Assembly (NCBI RefSeq): GCF_012933505.1
Contig: NZ_JABBNB010000043.1
Span: 1-40,011 of the forward strand
Source of the DNA: Gordonia asplenii
Lineage (GTDB): Bacteria > Actinomycetota > Actinomycetes > Mycobacteriales > Mycobacteriaceae
DNA: 40,011 nt
Direction of reading: 5' to 3'
Position 1 is the first letter of the stretch. Each line of letters starts with the position of its first letter. Below are positions 26,434 to 35,203 of the stretch, in pieces. Under the pieces are notes generated by a model. The model was given only the letters and a program-made list of their open reading frames with translations, did not search any database and had not been told where the DNA came from. Position numbers and translations under genes: made by a program.

Positions 26434-27471
26434 ATGACCATACGGATAGCGGTAGCCGGCGCCAGCGGGTATGCGGGCGGGGAGATTCTTCGACTCTTGC
26501 TCGGGCATCCACGATATGCGGCGGGCGAGATCGAGATCGGCGCGCTGACGGCGGGCGGCAACGCGGGCACCACGGTACGCGCTCATCATCCGCACCTGCT
26601 TCCGCTCGCCGACGTCGTGCTTGCGGACACCACACCGGAGGTCCTCGCCGGCCACGACGTGGTGTTCCTCGGTCTGCCGCACGGGACGTCGGCGGTCATC
26701 GCCGACGCGTTGCCGCCGACGACGATCGTCATCGACTGTGGCGCCGACTTCCGGCTCTCCGACGCACAGGACTGGGCCGATTACTACGGTGGCGAGCACG
26801 CGGGTACCTGGCCGTACGGCCTTCCCGAACTGCCCGGCAACCGGGACAAACTGCGTGACGCCAGCCGGATCGCGGTGCCCGGCTGCTACCCGACGATCTC
26901 CATCCTGTCGTTGCTCCCGGCGCTCGCCGCGCGGGTCGTGGAACCACACGTGACGATCGTCGCGGTCAGCGGAACGTCGGGTGCGGGGCGCGCACCGAAG
27001 GCCGATCTGCTCGCGGCGGAGGTCATCGGCTCGGCGCGGGCCTACGGCGTCGGGGGCGTGCACCGCCACACGCCGGAGATCTCGCAGGCACTCTCGGCGG
27101 CCGCCGACGAGCCGGTCACCGTATCGTTCACGCCGGTACTGGTGCCGATGGCCCGGGGCATCCTCGCCACCTGTACGGCGCGGACTTCCGCGACTGCCGC
27201 CGACGTCGCGGCGATCTACGAAAAAGCTTATGGCGACGAGACTTTCATTCATGTTCTGCCCGACGGCGCGTTACCGACGACCGGTTCGGTGCTCGGCTCC
27301 AACGCCGTTCAACTGTCGGTGACCGTCGACGAACGGTCGGGAACGCTGGTGGCGGTCGGCGCGATCGACAATCTGACCAAGGGCACCGGTGGAGCCGCCG
27401 TGCAATCGATGAATCTGGCGCTGGGTTGGGGCGAAGCCGAAGGACTGTCCGTGGTAGGAGTGGCACCGTGA
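26434..27471 (+). CDS. argC: N-acetyl-gamma-glutamyl-phosphate reductase
   Basis: ArgC reduces N-acetylglutamyl phosphate with NADPH to the semialdehyde, the third step of arginine synthesis. The 345 residues contain the Rossmann nucleotide-binding motif VAGASGYAGGEILRLL at the N-terminus, the catalytic Cys in VPGCYPT and the C-terminal GAIDNLTKGTGGAAVQSMN region. It has no ribosome-binding site, and CATAAT lies six bases before the ATG, so the message is probably leaderless. It heads the arg operon; its stop overlaps the argJ start (GTGA). Confidence 0.97.
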   Translation: MTIRIAVAGASGYAGGEILRLLLGHPRYAAGEIEIGALTAGGNAGTTVRAHHPHLLPLADVVLADTTPEVLAGHDVVFLGLPHGTSAVIADALPPTTIVIDCGADFRLSDAQDWADYYGGEHAGTWPYGLPELPGNRDKLRDASRIAVPGCYPTISILSLLPALAARVVEPHVTIVAVSGTSGAGRAPKADLLAAEVIGSARAYGVGGVHRHTPEISQALSAAADEPVTVSFTPVLVPMARGILATCTARTSATAADVAAIYEKAYGDETFIHVLPDGALPTTGSVLGSNAVQLSVTVDERSGTLVAVGAIDNLTKGTGGAAVQSMNLALGWGEAEGLSVVGVAP

Positions 27472-28661
27472 AACTCGTTCGGGAACAAGGCGTTACCGCC
27501 CCGCTGGGCTTCCGGGCCGCCGGAATTGCGGCGGGAATCAAGGCGTCGGGCAAACCCGACCTCGCGCTGGTCTTCAACGAAGGTCCGGAATACGGTGCGG
27601 CGGGTGTGTTCACCACCAACAAGGTCAAGGCCGCGCCGGTTCGCTGGAGCGAGCAGGTACTCAAGAGCGCGGCACTGCGCGCGGTGATCCTCAACTCCGG
27701 CGGCGCCAATGCCTGCACCGGCCCAGGCGGATTCCAGGACACTCACGCGACGGCGGAGAAGGTCGCCGCGGAACTGTCCAACTGGGGAACCGAAACGGGC
27801 GCAATCGAAGTCGCGGTCTGCTCGACCGGACTGATCGGCGATCGGCTGCCGATGGACAAGGTCTTGCCGGGCGTCACCGAGATCGTTCACGAGATGGCCG
27901 GCGGCCTCTCCGGCGGCACCGACGCGGCGTACGCGATCATGACCACCGATACCGTCCCCAAGCAGGCCGCGCTGCATCACGACGGTGGGTGGAACGTCGG
28001 CGGCATGGCCAAGGGTGCGGGCATGCTCGCACCCGCGCTGGCCACGATGCTGGTGGTGCTCACCACGGACGCGAAAGTCAGTGCGGCGCAACTCGATACC
28101 GCGCTGCGGCGGGCCACCGCCCGAACCTTCGATCGACTCGACGTCGACGGCGCCACCTCGACCAACGACACCGTGCTGCTGCTGTCGTCGGGCGCCAGCG
28201 AGAAGGAGCCCACCCAGCAGGAGCTCGACGACGCCGTGTTCGCCGTCTGCGACGATCTGGCCTACCAGTTGATGGCCGACGCAGAGGGGGTGACCAAGCG
28301 CATCACCATCACCGTCAGCGGTGCGGCGACCGAGGAGCAGGCACTGATCGGTGCGCGCACTCTCGCGCGTGACTCGCTGGTGAAGACCGCGCTGTTCGGC
28401 TCCGATCCCAACTGGGGCCGGGTGCTCGCCGCGATCGGCGTCGCGCCCATCGAGCTCGACGCCGACACGATTGCGGTGTCCTTCAACGGATCTCCGGTCT
28501 GCATCGACGGCATGGGTGCCCCGGGCGCGCGCGAGGTCGACCTGTCCGGTGCGGACATCGCCGTCGACGTCGACCTGAAGATCGGTGCGGCGAGCGCGGT
28601 GATCCGTACGACGGACCTCTCGCACGCGTACGTCGAAGAGAACTCGGCGTACTCGTCGTGA
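27468..28661 (+). CDS. argJ: Bifunctional ornithine acetyltransferase/N-acetylglutamate synthase
   Basis: ArgJ recycles the acetyl group from N-acetylornithine to glutamate, making the arginine pathway cyclic. The 397-residue precursor cleaves itself before a threonine in the conserved KGAGMLAPALATMLV block (Ala192-Thr193). Other family features are NKVKAAPVRW, ILNSGGANACTG and a C-terminal TDLSHAYVEENSAYSS. The GTG at 27468 overlaps the argC stop, with GGAG upstream. The argB repeat begins in its own stop codon. Confidence 0.97.
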   Translation: MKLVREQGVTAPLGFRAAGIAAGIKASGKPDLALVFNEGPEYGAAGVFTTNKVKAAPVRWSEQVLKSAALRAVILNSGGANACTGPGGFQDTHATAEKVAAELSNWGTETGAIEVAVCSTGLIGDRLPMDKVLPGVTEIVHEMAGGLSGGTDAAYAIMTTDTVPKQAALHHDGGWNVGGMAKGAGMLAPALATMLVVLTTDAKVSAAQLDTALRRATARTFDRLDVDGATSTNDTVLLLSSGASEKEPTQQELDDAVFAVCDDLAYQLMADAEGVTKRITITVSGAATEEQALIGARTLARDSLVKTALFGSDPNWGRVLAAIGVAPIELDADTIAVSFNGSPVCIDGMGAPGAREVDLSGADIAVDVDLKIGAASAVIRTTDLSHAYVEENSAYSS

Positions 28662-28747
28662 CCGGGGCGAGCGAAGCGACGGGGGATGTGACCGGGGCGA
28701 GCGAAGCGACGGGGGATGTGACCGGGGCGAGCGAAGCGACTGGGGAT
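28658..28747 (+). repeat. 30-bp tandem repeat at the argJ/argB junction (3 copies)
   Basis: Three units of 30 bases (28658-28687, 28688-28717, 28718-28747), identical except for a single C/T-type change in the third, each beginning GTGACCGGGGCGAGCGAAGC. A fourth GTG (28748) follows at unit spacing, so each unit starts with a GTG codon in frame with argB. Confidence 0.97.
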
Positions 28748-29641
28748 GTGATTCACGGTCTCTCGGCGCTCGACAAGGCCACGGTTCTGGCCGAGGCGTT
28801 GCCGGCGCTGCAAAGTCTGCACGGTGCAACGGTTGTCGTGAAGTACGGCGGCAACGCGATGATCGACGAGGATCTCAAGAAGGCGTTCGCCGCGGACATG
28901 GTTCTGTTGCGCGCCTGCGGAATTCACCCGATCGTCGTACACGGCGGTGGCCCGCAGATCTCGGCGATGCTCAAGCGTGTCGGGCTGGCGGGCGAGTTCC
29001 GCGGCGGCTTCCGCGTCACCACACCGGAGGTGATGGACATCGCCCGGATGGTGCTGTTCGGCCAGGTGGGGCGCGAACTCGTCGGACTCATCAACTCGCA
29101 TGGCCCGTACGCCGTGGGGATCAGCGGTGAGGATGCGCATCTGTTCACCGCGACGCGGCGGACCGTCGACGTCGACGGCGTGGCCACCGACATCGGGCTG
29201 GTCGGCGACGTGACGTCGGTCAACACGTCGGCGGTCACCGATCTGGTTGCGGCCGGGCGCATTCCGGTGGTCTCGACCATCGCCCCCGACCGCGACGGTG
29301 TGATCCACAACATCAATGCCGACACCGCGGCGGCAGCACTGGCCGAAGCGTTGAACGCCAAGCGGCTGGTGATGCTCACCGACGTCGAAGGCCTCTATAC
29401 CGACTGGCCGGACCGTTCGTCGCTGGTCGCCGAGATCACGACTGATGACCTGGCGCAACTGCTCGGCAGCCTCGACGCCGGCATGGTACCCAAGATGGAA
29501 GCCTGCCTGCGCGCGGTGACCGGTGGCGTCGAGCGCGCACATGTCATCGACGGCCGCGTGCCGCACTCGGTCATCGCGCAGCTGCTGACGTCGGCCGACA
29601 TCGGGACCGCCGTCGTCGAGAACACCGAAGGACTGAACTGA
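28658..29641 (+). CDS. argB: Acetylglutamate kinase with repeat-encoded N-terminal extension
   Basis: ArgB phosphorylates N-acetylglutamate, the second step of the pathway, and in many actinobacteria is inhibited by arginine. The amino-acid-kinase fold is visible in VVVKYGGNAM, HGGGPQI and the C-terminal MVPKMEACLRAV motif. The first 30 residues are three copies of VTGASEATGD from 30-base DNA repeats; the family's usual N-terminus begins with the GTG at 28748 (IHGLSALDKATVLAEALP). Starts at 28658, 28688, 28718 and 28748 are all in frame, and which one is used cannot be read here. The first overlaps the argJ stop (GTGA). The stop overlaps the argD start. Confidence 0.95.
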   Translation: MTGASEATGDVTGASEATGDVTGASEATGDVIHGLSALDKATVLAEALPALQSLHGATVVVKYGGNAMIDEDLKKAFAADMVLLRACGIHPIVVHGGGPQISAMLKRVGLAGEFRGGFRVTTPEVMDIARMVLFGQVGRELVGLINSHGPYAVGISGEDAHLFTATRRTVDVDGVATDIGLVGDVTSVNTSAVTDLVAAGRIPVVSTIAPDRDGVIHNINADTAAAALAEALNAKRLVMLTDVEGLYTDWPDRSSLVAEITTDDLAQLLGSLDAGMVPKMEACLRAVTGGVERAHVIDGRVPHSVIAQLLTSADIGTAVVENTEGLN

Positions 29642-30840
29642 TGACAACCGGAGAGACGACGCAGGACTGGCAGCGGCGGTGGTCCGCGGTCATGATGAAC
29701 AACTACGGCACTCCGCCGGTCGCGCTGGTGGGCGGTGCGGGCGCGATCGTCACCGATGCCGACGGTAAGACCTATCTCGACCTGCTCGGCGGCATCGCGG
29801 TCAACGCGCTCGGCCACGGAGATCCGACGATGGCCGCGGCGATCGCGAGTCAGTTCGAGACGCTCGGGCATACGTCGAACCTGTACATCAGCCCACCCGG
29901 GGTCGAGCTAGCCGAGCGACTGCTCGACAAATTCGGCCATCCGGGGCGGGTGATGTTCTGCAACTCGGGAACCGAGGCCAACGAGGCCGCTTTCAAACTG
30001 GCCCGGCTCACCGGTCGTTCGCAGATCGTCGCCGCGGAGAAGGCGTTCCACGGCCGCACCATGGGCGCGCTCGCGATGACCGGGCAGCCGGCCAAGCGCG
30101 AGCCGTTCGAGCCGATGCCGGCCGGCGTTCACTTCGTCACCTACGGCGACGTCGCCGAACTCGACGCCGCGGTGACCGATCAGACGGCCGCGGTGATCCT
30201 CGAACCCATCATGGGGGAGAGTGGTGTGATCGTGCCGCCCGCGGATTACCTTGCTGCGGCGCGCAAGATCACCGCCGACCGCGGTGCGCTCTTGATCTTC
30301 GACGAGGTTCAGACCGGCATCGCCCGGACCGGGACGTTCTTCGCCCATCAGAGTGCCGGCGTCGTGCCGGATGTGATGACTCTGGCGAAGGGCCTGGGTG
30401 GCGGGCTGCCGATCGGCGCGGTGATCGCGGCGGGCGAGGCCGCCGACCTCTTCCAGCCCGGGATGCACGGCACGACGTTCGGCGGCAACCCGGTGTGCAC
30501 CGCGGCCGCGCTGTCGGTGCTCAACCGCATCGACGACCTCGACCTCTGCAATCATGTTGCGGCCGTGGGGAAGTCGATCGTCGCCGGCATTGAGGAACTC
30601 GCGAACCCCGCGATCGACCACGTCCGGGGGTCTGGTCTGCTGATCGGCATCGTGTTGACGTCGGACATCGCGAAGGAGACCGAGCTCGCCGCACGTGAGG
30701 TGGGCTTCCTCATCAACGCCCCGGCGCCGGACGTGCTGCGTCTCGCGCCACCACTGATTCTGACCGAGGAGCAGGGCGCGACATTCGTTGCGGCACTGCC
30801 GAAACTGCTGCACGCTGCAGCCCAAGGAGCGAACTCATGA
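29641..30840 (+). CDS. argD: Acetylornithine aminotransferase
   Basis: ArgD is the PLP-dependent class III transaminase making N-acetylornithine from the semialdehyde and glutamate; it often also serves lysine synthesis. The 399 residues include the FCNSGTEANEAAFKLAR phosphate-binding region, the IFDEVQTGIARTG strand with the PLP-pairing Asp, and Lys250 in LAKGLGGGLPIGAV as Schiff-base lysine. ATG at 29641 overlaps the argB stop by one base; the stop overlaps argF by four (ATGA). Confidence 0.97.
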   Translation: MTTGETTQDWQRRWSAVMMNNYGTPPVALVGGAGAIVTDADGKTYLDLLGGIAVNALGHGDPTMAAAIASQFETLGHTSNLYISPPGVELAERLLDKFGHPGRVMFCNSGTEANEAAFKLARLTGRSQIVAAEKAFHGRTMGALAMTGQPAKREPFEPMPAGVHFVTYGDVAELDAAVTDQTAAVILEPIMGESGVIVPPADYLAAARKITADRGALLIFDEVQTGIARTGTFFAHQSAGVVPDVMTLAKGLGGGLPIGAVIAAGEAADLFQPGMHGTTFGGNPVCTAAALSVLNRIDDLDLCNHVAAVGKSIVAGIEELANPAIDHVRGSGLLIGIVLTSDIAKETELAAREVGFLINAPAPDVLRLAPPLILTEEQGATFVAALPKLLHAAAQGANS

Positions 30841-31892
30841 CCCGGCACTTCCTGCGCGACGACGATCTCACGCCGGCCGAGCAGGCCGAAGTGCTGGCGC
30901 TCGCCGCCGAATTGAAAGCCGCGCCGTTCTCCCGGCGCCCACTGGAGGGCCCGCGCGGCGTCGGCGTGATCTTCGACAAGAATTCGACGCGGACCCGGTT
31001 CTCGTTCGAGGTGGGCATCGCCCAGCTCGGCGGACACGCCGTCGTCGTCGACGGTGCGAACACCCAGCTCGGCCGCGACGAGACGTTCGCCGACACCGGT
31101 GCGGTCCTGTCCCGGTTCGTCGAGGCCGTGGTGTGGCGGACCTACGGTCAGGAACGTCTCGAGGCGCTCGCCGCCGGGGCGTCGATTCCAGTGGTCAATG
31201 CTTTGTCGGACTCGTTCCATCCGTGTCAGGTGCTCGCCGACCTGCAGACGATCATCGAACGCAAGGGGCGCACGGCGGGTCTGCAGATGACCTATCTGGG
31301 CGACGGCGCGAACAATATGGCGCACTCGCTGCTCCTAGGTGGCGTCACCGCGGGTATGAACGTCACCGTCGCCGCGCCGGAGGGGTTCGTGCCCGACCCC
31401 GAGGTGCTGCGGTCCGTGCACGAGCGGGCTGCCGAAACAGGTGCTACCGCAACGGTTTTGATCGATCCAATCGAGGCCGTGACCGGCGCCGACGTGCTCG
31501 TCACCGACACCTGGACGTCGATGGGGCAGGAAGACGACGGCCTCGACCGGATCGGCCCGTTCCGCCCGTACCAGATCAACGACGAGCTGCTGGCCCACGC
31601 GGCCGACGACGCCATCGTCTTGCACTGTCTGCCCGCGCATCGCGGCGAGGAGATCACCGACGCCGTGATCGACGGCCCGGCCAGCGTCGTCTTCGACGAA
31701 GCGGAGAACCGGCTGCACGCGCAGAAGGCGTTGTTGGTGTGGCTGTTGGATAAGCACGCGGCGGACGAAGTCCCGTCGCCTGGGTTGTCACCGGCGGACG
31801 AAGTCCCGTCGCCTGGGTTGTCACCGGCGGACGAAGTCCCGTCGCCTGGGTTGTCACCGGCGGACGAAGTCCCGTCGCCTGGGTCTTCTTAA
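30837..31892 (+). CDS. argF: Ornithine carbamoyltransferase with repeat-encoded C-terminal tail
   Basis: ArgF makes citrulline from ornithine and carbamoyl phosphate. Carbamoyl-phosphate binding STRTR is at 50-54, HPCQ at 128-131 and the ornithine-site HCLPAHRGEE at 263-272. The usual enzyme ends near residue 308 (LLDKHAA); here a 43-residue tail follows, of four copies of ADEVPSPGLSP encoded by 33-base DNA units, the last shortened to SS before the stop. The tail is probably disordered and outside the active site. The stop overlaps the argR ATG by one base. Confidence 0.97.
   Translation: MTRHFLRDDDLTPAEQAEVLALAAELKAAPFSRRPLEGPRGVGVIFDKNSTRTRFSFEVGIAQLGGHAVVVDGANTQLGRDETFADTGAVLSRFVEAVVWRTYGQERLEALAAGASIPVVNALSDSFHPCQVLADLQTIIERKGRTAGLQMTYLGDGANNMAHSLLLGGVTAGMNVTVAAPEGFVPDPEVLRSVHERAAETGATATVLIDPIEAVTGADVLVTDTWTSMGQEDDGLDRIGPFRPYQINDELLAHAADDAIVLHCLPAHRGEEITDAVIDGPASVVFDEAENRLHAQKALLVWLLDKHAADEVPSPGLSPADEVPSPGLSPADEVPSPGLSPADEVPSPGSS
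31761..31884 (+). repeat. 33-bp tandem repeat at the 3' end of argF (3.8 copies)
   Basis: Units begin at 31761, 31794, 31827 and 31860, each starting GCGGACGAAGTCCCGTCGCC; the fourth ends at 31884 next to the stop codon. The 33-base length keeps the frame and adds 11 residues per copy. The first three units are identical. Confidence 0.97.
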
Positions 31893-32392
31893 TGACGCCC
31901 GACGAACCGTCGACGACGCTCGCGGCGACGCGAGCGGGACGACATGCGCGCATCGTCGCGATCCTCGCGCAACAGCAGGTGCGGTCGCAGTCGGAGCTCG
32001 CGCGGCTGCTCGCGGCCGAGGGGATCGAGGCCACGCAGGCGACGCTGTCGCGCGACCTCGACGAACTCGGCGCGGTGAAATTGCGCGCGCCCGACGGCGG
32101 CGTCGGGGTGTATGTCGTGCCCGAGGACGGCGCGCCGGTGCGCGGAGTCTCCGGCGGTACCGACCGCCTGGCGCGGTTGCTCGGCGAGCTGCTCGTCTCC
32201 GCCGACGCGAGCGGCAATCTCGCGGTATTGCGCACGCCGCCGGGCGCGGCGCAGTACCTGGCCAGCGCGCTGGACCGGGCGAGTCTGCCCGACATCGTCG
32301 GGACCATCGCGGGCGATGACACGATCTTCGTCGTCGCCCGCGAACCCGCAGATGGGGCCACCCTCGCGGCCCGCATCGAAGCACTGATCTGA
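31892..32392 (+). CDS. argR: Arginine repressor
   Basis: ArgR is the hexameric arginine-responsive repressor. The 166 residues hold an N-terminal winged helix (RHARIVAILAQQQVRSQSELARLLAAEGIEATQATLSRDLDELGAVKL) and a C-terminal hexamerisation/arginine-binding domain ending in VGTIAGDDTIFVV. It is encoded within the operon it is expected to control, binding the two boxes before argC. ATG overlaps the argF stop. A GC-rich 105-base gap separates it from argG. Confidence 0.97.
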   Translation: MTPDEPSTTLAATRAGRHARIVAILAQQQVRSQSELARLLAAEGIEATQATLSRDLDELGAVKLRAPDGGVGVYVVPEDGAPVRGVSGGTDRLARLLGELLVSADASGNLAVLRTPPGAAQYLASALDRASLPDIVGTIAGDDTIFVVAREPADGATLAARIEALI

Positions 32393-32497
32393 CCCGTCCG
32401 CAGACATGCCCCACCCGGCGTCGCCGATGCCGCGACGGGGCGACACAATAGAACCCAAGCAACAACCAGAGAACTATTTCAAGGAGCTGCACCACCC

Positions 32498-33697
32498 ATG
32501 GCTGAACGCGTCGTACTCGCATATTCCGGTGGACTGGACACTTCCGTCGCGATCAGCTGGATCGGCAAGGAGACCGGCAAGGAGGTTGTAGCCGTCGCTC
32601 TCGACCTCGGCCAGGGCGGCGAGGACATGGAGACCGTACGCCAGCGCGCCATCGACTGCGGCGCCGTCGAGGCCGTCGTCGTCGACGCTCGCGACGAGTT
32701 CGCCGACGAGTACTGCCTGCCCGCGATCAAGGGAAATGCGCTGTACATGAACCGCTACCCGCTGGTCTCGGCACTCTCGCGGCCGTTGATCGTCAAGCAT
32801 CTCGTGACCGCCGCCCGCGATCACGGCGGCACCGTGGTGGCCCACGGCTGCACCGGCAAGGGCAACGATCAGGTGCGCTTCGAGGTCGGGTTCGCTTCTC
32901 TCGCACCCGATCTCGACGTCATCGCACCGGTCCGCGACTACGCCTGGACCCGCGAGAAGGCCATCGCCTTCGCCGAGGAAAACGCCATCCCGATCACGGT
33001 GTCGAAGAAGTCGCCGTTCTCGATCGACCAGAACGTGTGGGGCCGCGCCGTCGAGACCGGCTTCCTGGAAGACCTGTGGAACGCCCCGACCAAGGACGTC
33101 TACGACTACACCGAAGACCCGACCGCCAACTGGAACACCCCCGACGAACTGATCATCAGCTTCGACAAGGGCCGCCCGATCGCCATCGACGGCCGGCCGG
33201 TGAGTGTCCTGCAGGCCATCGAAGAACTCAACCGTCGCGCAGGCGCGCAGGGCGTGGGCCGCCTCGACGTCGTCGAGGACCGCCTCGTCGGCATCAAGAG
33301 TCGCGAGGTGTACGAGGCTCCGGGTGCGATGGTGCTGGTCACCGCGCATGAGGAGCTGGAGCACGTGACGCTGGAGCGCGAGCTCGGCCGGTTCAAGCGC
33401 CGCACCGACGCCGAATGGGCCGAACTGGTCTACGACGGCCTGTGGTTCTCCCCGCTGAAGCGGTCGCTGGACGCCTTCGTCGAGTCAACTCAGGAGCACG
33501 TCTCCGGCGATATCCGCCTGCAGCTGCACGGCGGCGCAATCATCGTCAACGGCCGCCGCAGCAACGAGTCGCTCTACGACTTCAACCTCGCCACCTACGA
33601 CGAGGGCGACAGCTTCGACCAGTCCGCCGCCCGCGGATTCGTTGAGTTGCACGGACTTTCGTCGAAGATCGCGGCACGCCGGGACCTCAACCTGTGA
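32498..33697 (+). CDS. argG: Argininosuccinate synthase
   Basis: ArgG joins citrulline and aspartate with ATP to form argininosuccinate. The 399-residue enzyme has the N-type ATP pyrophosphatase motif AYSGGLDTSVAISW near the N-terminus, and later HGCTGKGNDQVRFE and SIDQNVWGR. AAGGAG (32481-32486) precedes the ATG by 11 bases. A separate promoter before it is possible (TAGAAC-like sequence in the 105-base gap) but unproven. The stop overlaps argH (GTGA). Confidence 0.98.
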   Translation: MAERVVLAYSGGLDTSVAISWIGKETGKEVVAVALDLGQGGEDMETVRQRAIDCGAVEAVVVDARDEFADEYCLPAIKGNALYMNRYPLVSALSRPLIVKHLVTAARDHGGTVVAHGCTGKGNDQVRFEVGFASLAPDLDVIAPVRDYAWTREKAIAFAEENAIPITVSKKSPFSIDQNVWGRAVETGFLEDLWNAPTKDVYDYTEDPTANWNTPDELIISFDKGRPIAIDGRPVSVLQAIEELNRRAGAQGVGRLDVVEDRLVGIKSREVYEAPGAMVLVTAHEELEHVTLERELGRFKRRTDAEWAELVYDGLWFSPLKRSLDAFVESTQEHVSGDIRLQLHGGAIIVNGRRSNESLYDFNLATYDEGDSFDQSAARGFVELHGLSSKIAARRDLNL

Positions 33698-35121
33698 GCT
33701 CCGACGCCTCGCACGGTACCAATGAAGGCGCATTGTGGGGCGGTCGGTTCGCCGACGGCCCCACCGCCGCGATGGCGGCACTGAGCAAGTCGACGCATTT
33801 CGACTGGGCCCTGGCGCCCTACGACGTCGCGGCGTCGAAAGCGCACGCCCGTGTGCTCAACCGGGCAGGGCTGCTGACCGATGACGACCTCGCCGCGATG
33901 TCGGCGGGCCTCGATCGACTCGCCGCCGACGTCGCCGACGGCAGCTTCGGCCCGGCGGAATCCGACGAAGACGTGCACGGCGCGCTCGAACGCGGTCTCA
34001 TCGACCGAGTCGGCACCGAACTCGGTGGCCGTCTGCGCGCCGGCCGGTCACGCAACGACCAGGTCGCGACGCTGTTCCGGATGTGGCTGCGCGACGCCAT
34101 GAAACGTGTCGGAGCCGGCGTGCTCGACGTCGTCGACGCTCTGGTGGCGCAGGCCGCGGCACATCCCGACATCGTGATGCCGGGCAAGACGCACCTGCAG
34201 GCGGCGCAACCCGTGCTGCTGGCTCATCAGTTGCTGGCGCATGCCCAGCCACTGTTGCGCGACCTGGACCGGCTTCTGGACGCGGACCGCCGAACCGCGG
34301 TGTCGCCGTACGGTTCCGGCGCACTCGCGGGGTCGTCGCTCGGTCTGGATCCGGCGGCCATCGCCGCCGACCTCGGCTTCAGCGGTCCCGCGGAGAACTC
34401 GATCGATGCGACCTCTGCGCGGGATTTCGCGGCTGAGGCCGCCTTCGTCTTCGCGATGATCGCGGTGGATCTGTCGCGGCTCGGCGAAGAGATAATCCTG
34501 TGGAGCACACCGGAATTCGGCTACGTGACACTCGCCGACGCGTGGTCGACCGGATCGTCGATCATGCCGCAGAAGAAGAACCCCGACGTCGCCGAGCTGG
34601 CCCGCGGCAAGAGCGGCCGGCTGATCGGCAACCTCACCGGACTGCTCGCCACCCTCAAGGCGCAGCCGCTGGCGTACAACCGCGACCTGCAGGAGGACAA
34701 GGAGCCGCTGTTCGACTCGGTGGCTCAGCTCGAACTGCTGCTGCCGGCGATGGCGGGACTGGTCGCGACGTTGACCTTCCACGCCGATCGGATGGCTGAA
34801 CTAGCGCCCGCCGGTTTCACCCTCGCCACAGACGTTGCGGAATGGCTTGTGCGACAGGGTATTCCGTTCCGTGTCGCGCACGAGGTGGCAGGGGCTTCGG
34901 TCCGCGCGGCCGAGGAGGCGGGCACCGATCTGGCCGGTCTGAGCGACGAGCAACTGGCGTCGATCAACCCGGCGCTGACGCCGCAGGTGCGCGAGGTGTT
35001 GTCGGTCCGCGGGTCCATCGAATCACGGAATGCGCACGGTGGGACGTCGTCGTCGCAGGTGGCCCGACAACTCGACGTACTCAACCGGCAATTGCCTGCT
35101 CTGCGCGCGACTTTCGCGTGA
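33694..35121 (+). CDS. argH: Argininosuccinate lyase
   Basis: ArgH splits argininosuccinate to arginine and fumarate, the last step of the pathway. The 475 residues carry the fumarase/aspartase-superfamily signature GSSIMPQKKNPD (Ser of the mobile loop, near 288-298), the TSARDFAAE region and the SRNDQVATLFRMW segment. The GTG start at 33694 overlaps the argG stop. It ends the arginine cluster; an 82-base gap with a different promoter region follows. Confidence 0.97.
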   Translation: MSSDASHGTNEGALWGGRFADGPTAAMAALSKSTHFDWALAPYDVAASKAHARVLNRAGLLTDDDLAAMSAGLDRLAADVADGSFGPAESDEDVHGALERGLIDRVGTELGGRLRAGRSRNDQVATLFRMWLRDAMKRVGAGVLDVVDALVAQAAAHPDIVMPGKTHLQAAQPVLLAHQLLAHAQPLLRDLDRLLDADRRTAVSPYGSGALAGSSLGLDPAAIAADLGFSGPAENSIDATSARDFAAEAAFVFAMIAVDLSRLGEEIILWSTPEFGYVTLADAWSTGSSIMPQKKNPDVAELARGKSGRLIGNLTGLLATLKAQPLAYNRDLQEDKEPLFDSVAQLELLLPAMAGLVATLTFHADRMAELAPAGFTLATDVAEWLVRQGIPFRVAHEVAGASVRAAEEAGTDLAGLSDEQLASINPALTPQVREVLSVRGSIESRNAHGGTSSSQVARQLDVLNRQLPALRATFA

Positions 35122-35153
35122 CGGTTGCGCGTCACCGGTCATTCGGACACTTG

Positions 35154-35178
35154 TACAGTATGCGGTGACGTGAGTCAC
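35154..35178 (+). promoter_or_regulatory. Promoter with Crp-like site before the fusion-protein gene
   Basis: TACAGT (35154-35159) is a plausible -10, followed by GTGA-CGTGAG-TCAC (35165-35178), the form of a Crp/FNR-family site (GTGA-n6-TCAC). The site would cover the transcription start, a repressing position. The -35 is poor. Confidence 0.4.
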
Positions 35179-35203
35179 GTCGTCTTCAGTGAGGGGTTGC
35201 ACA

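Noticed and set aside
28658..28747. CRISPR array
   Set aside because: Units are contiguous with no variable spacers, keep the reading frame and lie in coding DNA; no cas genes are near.
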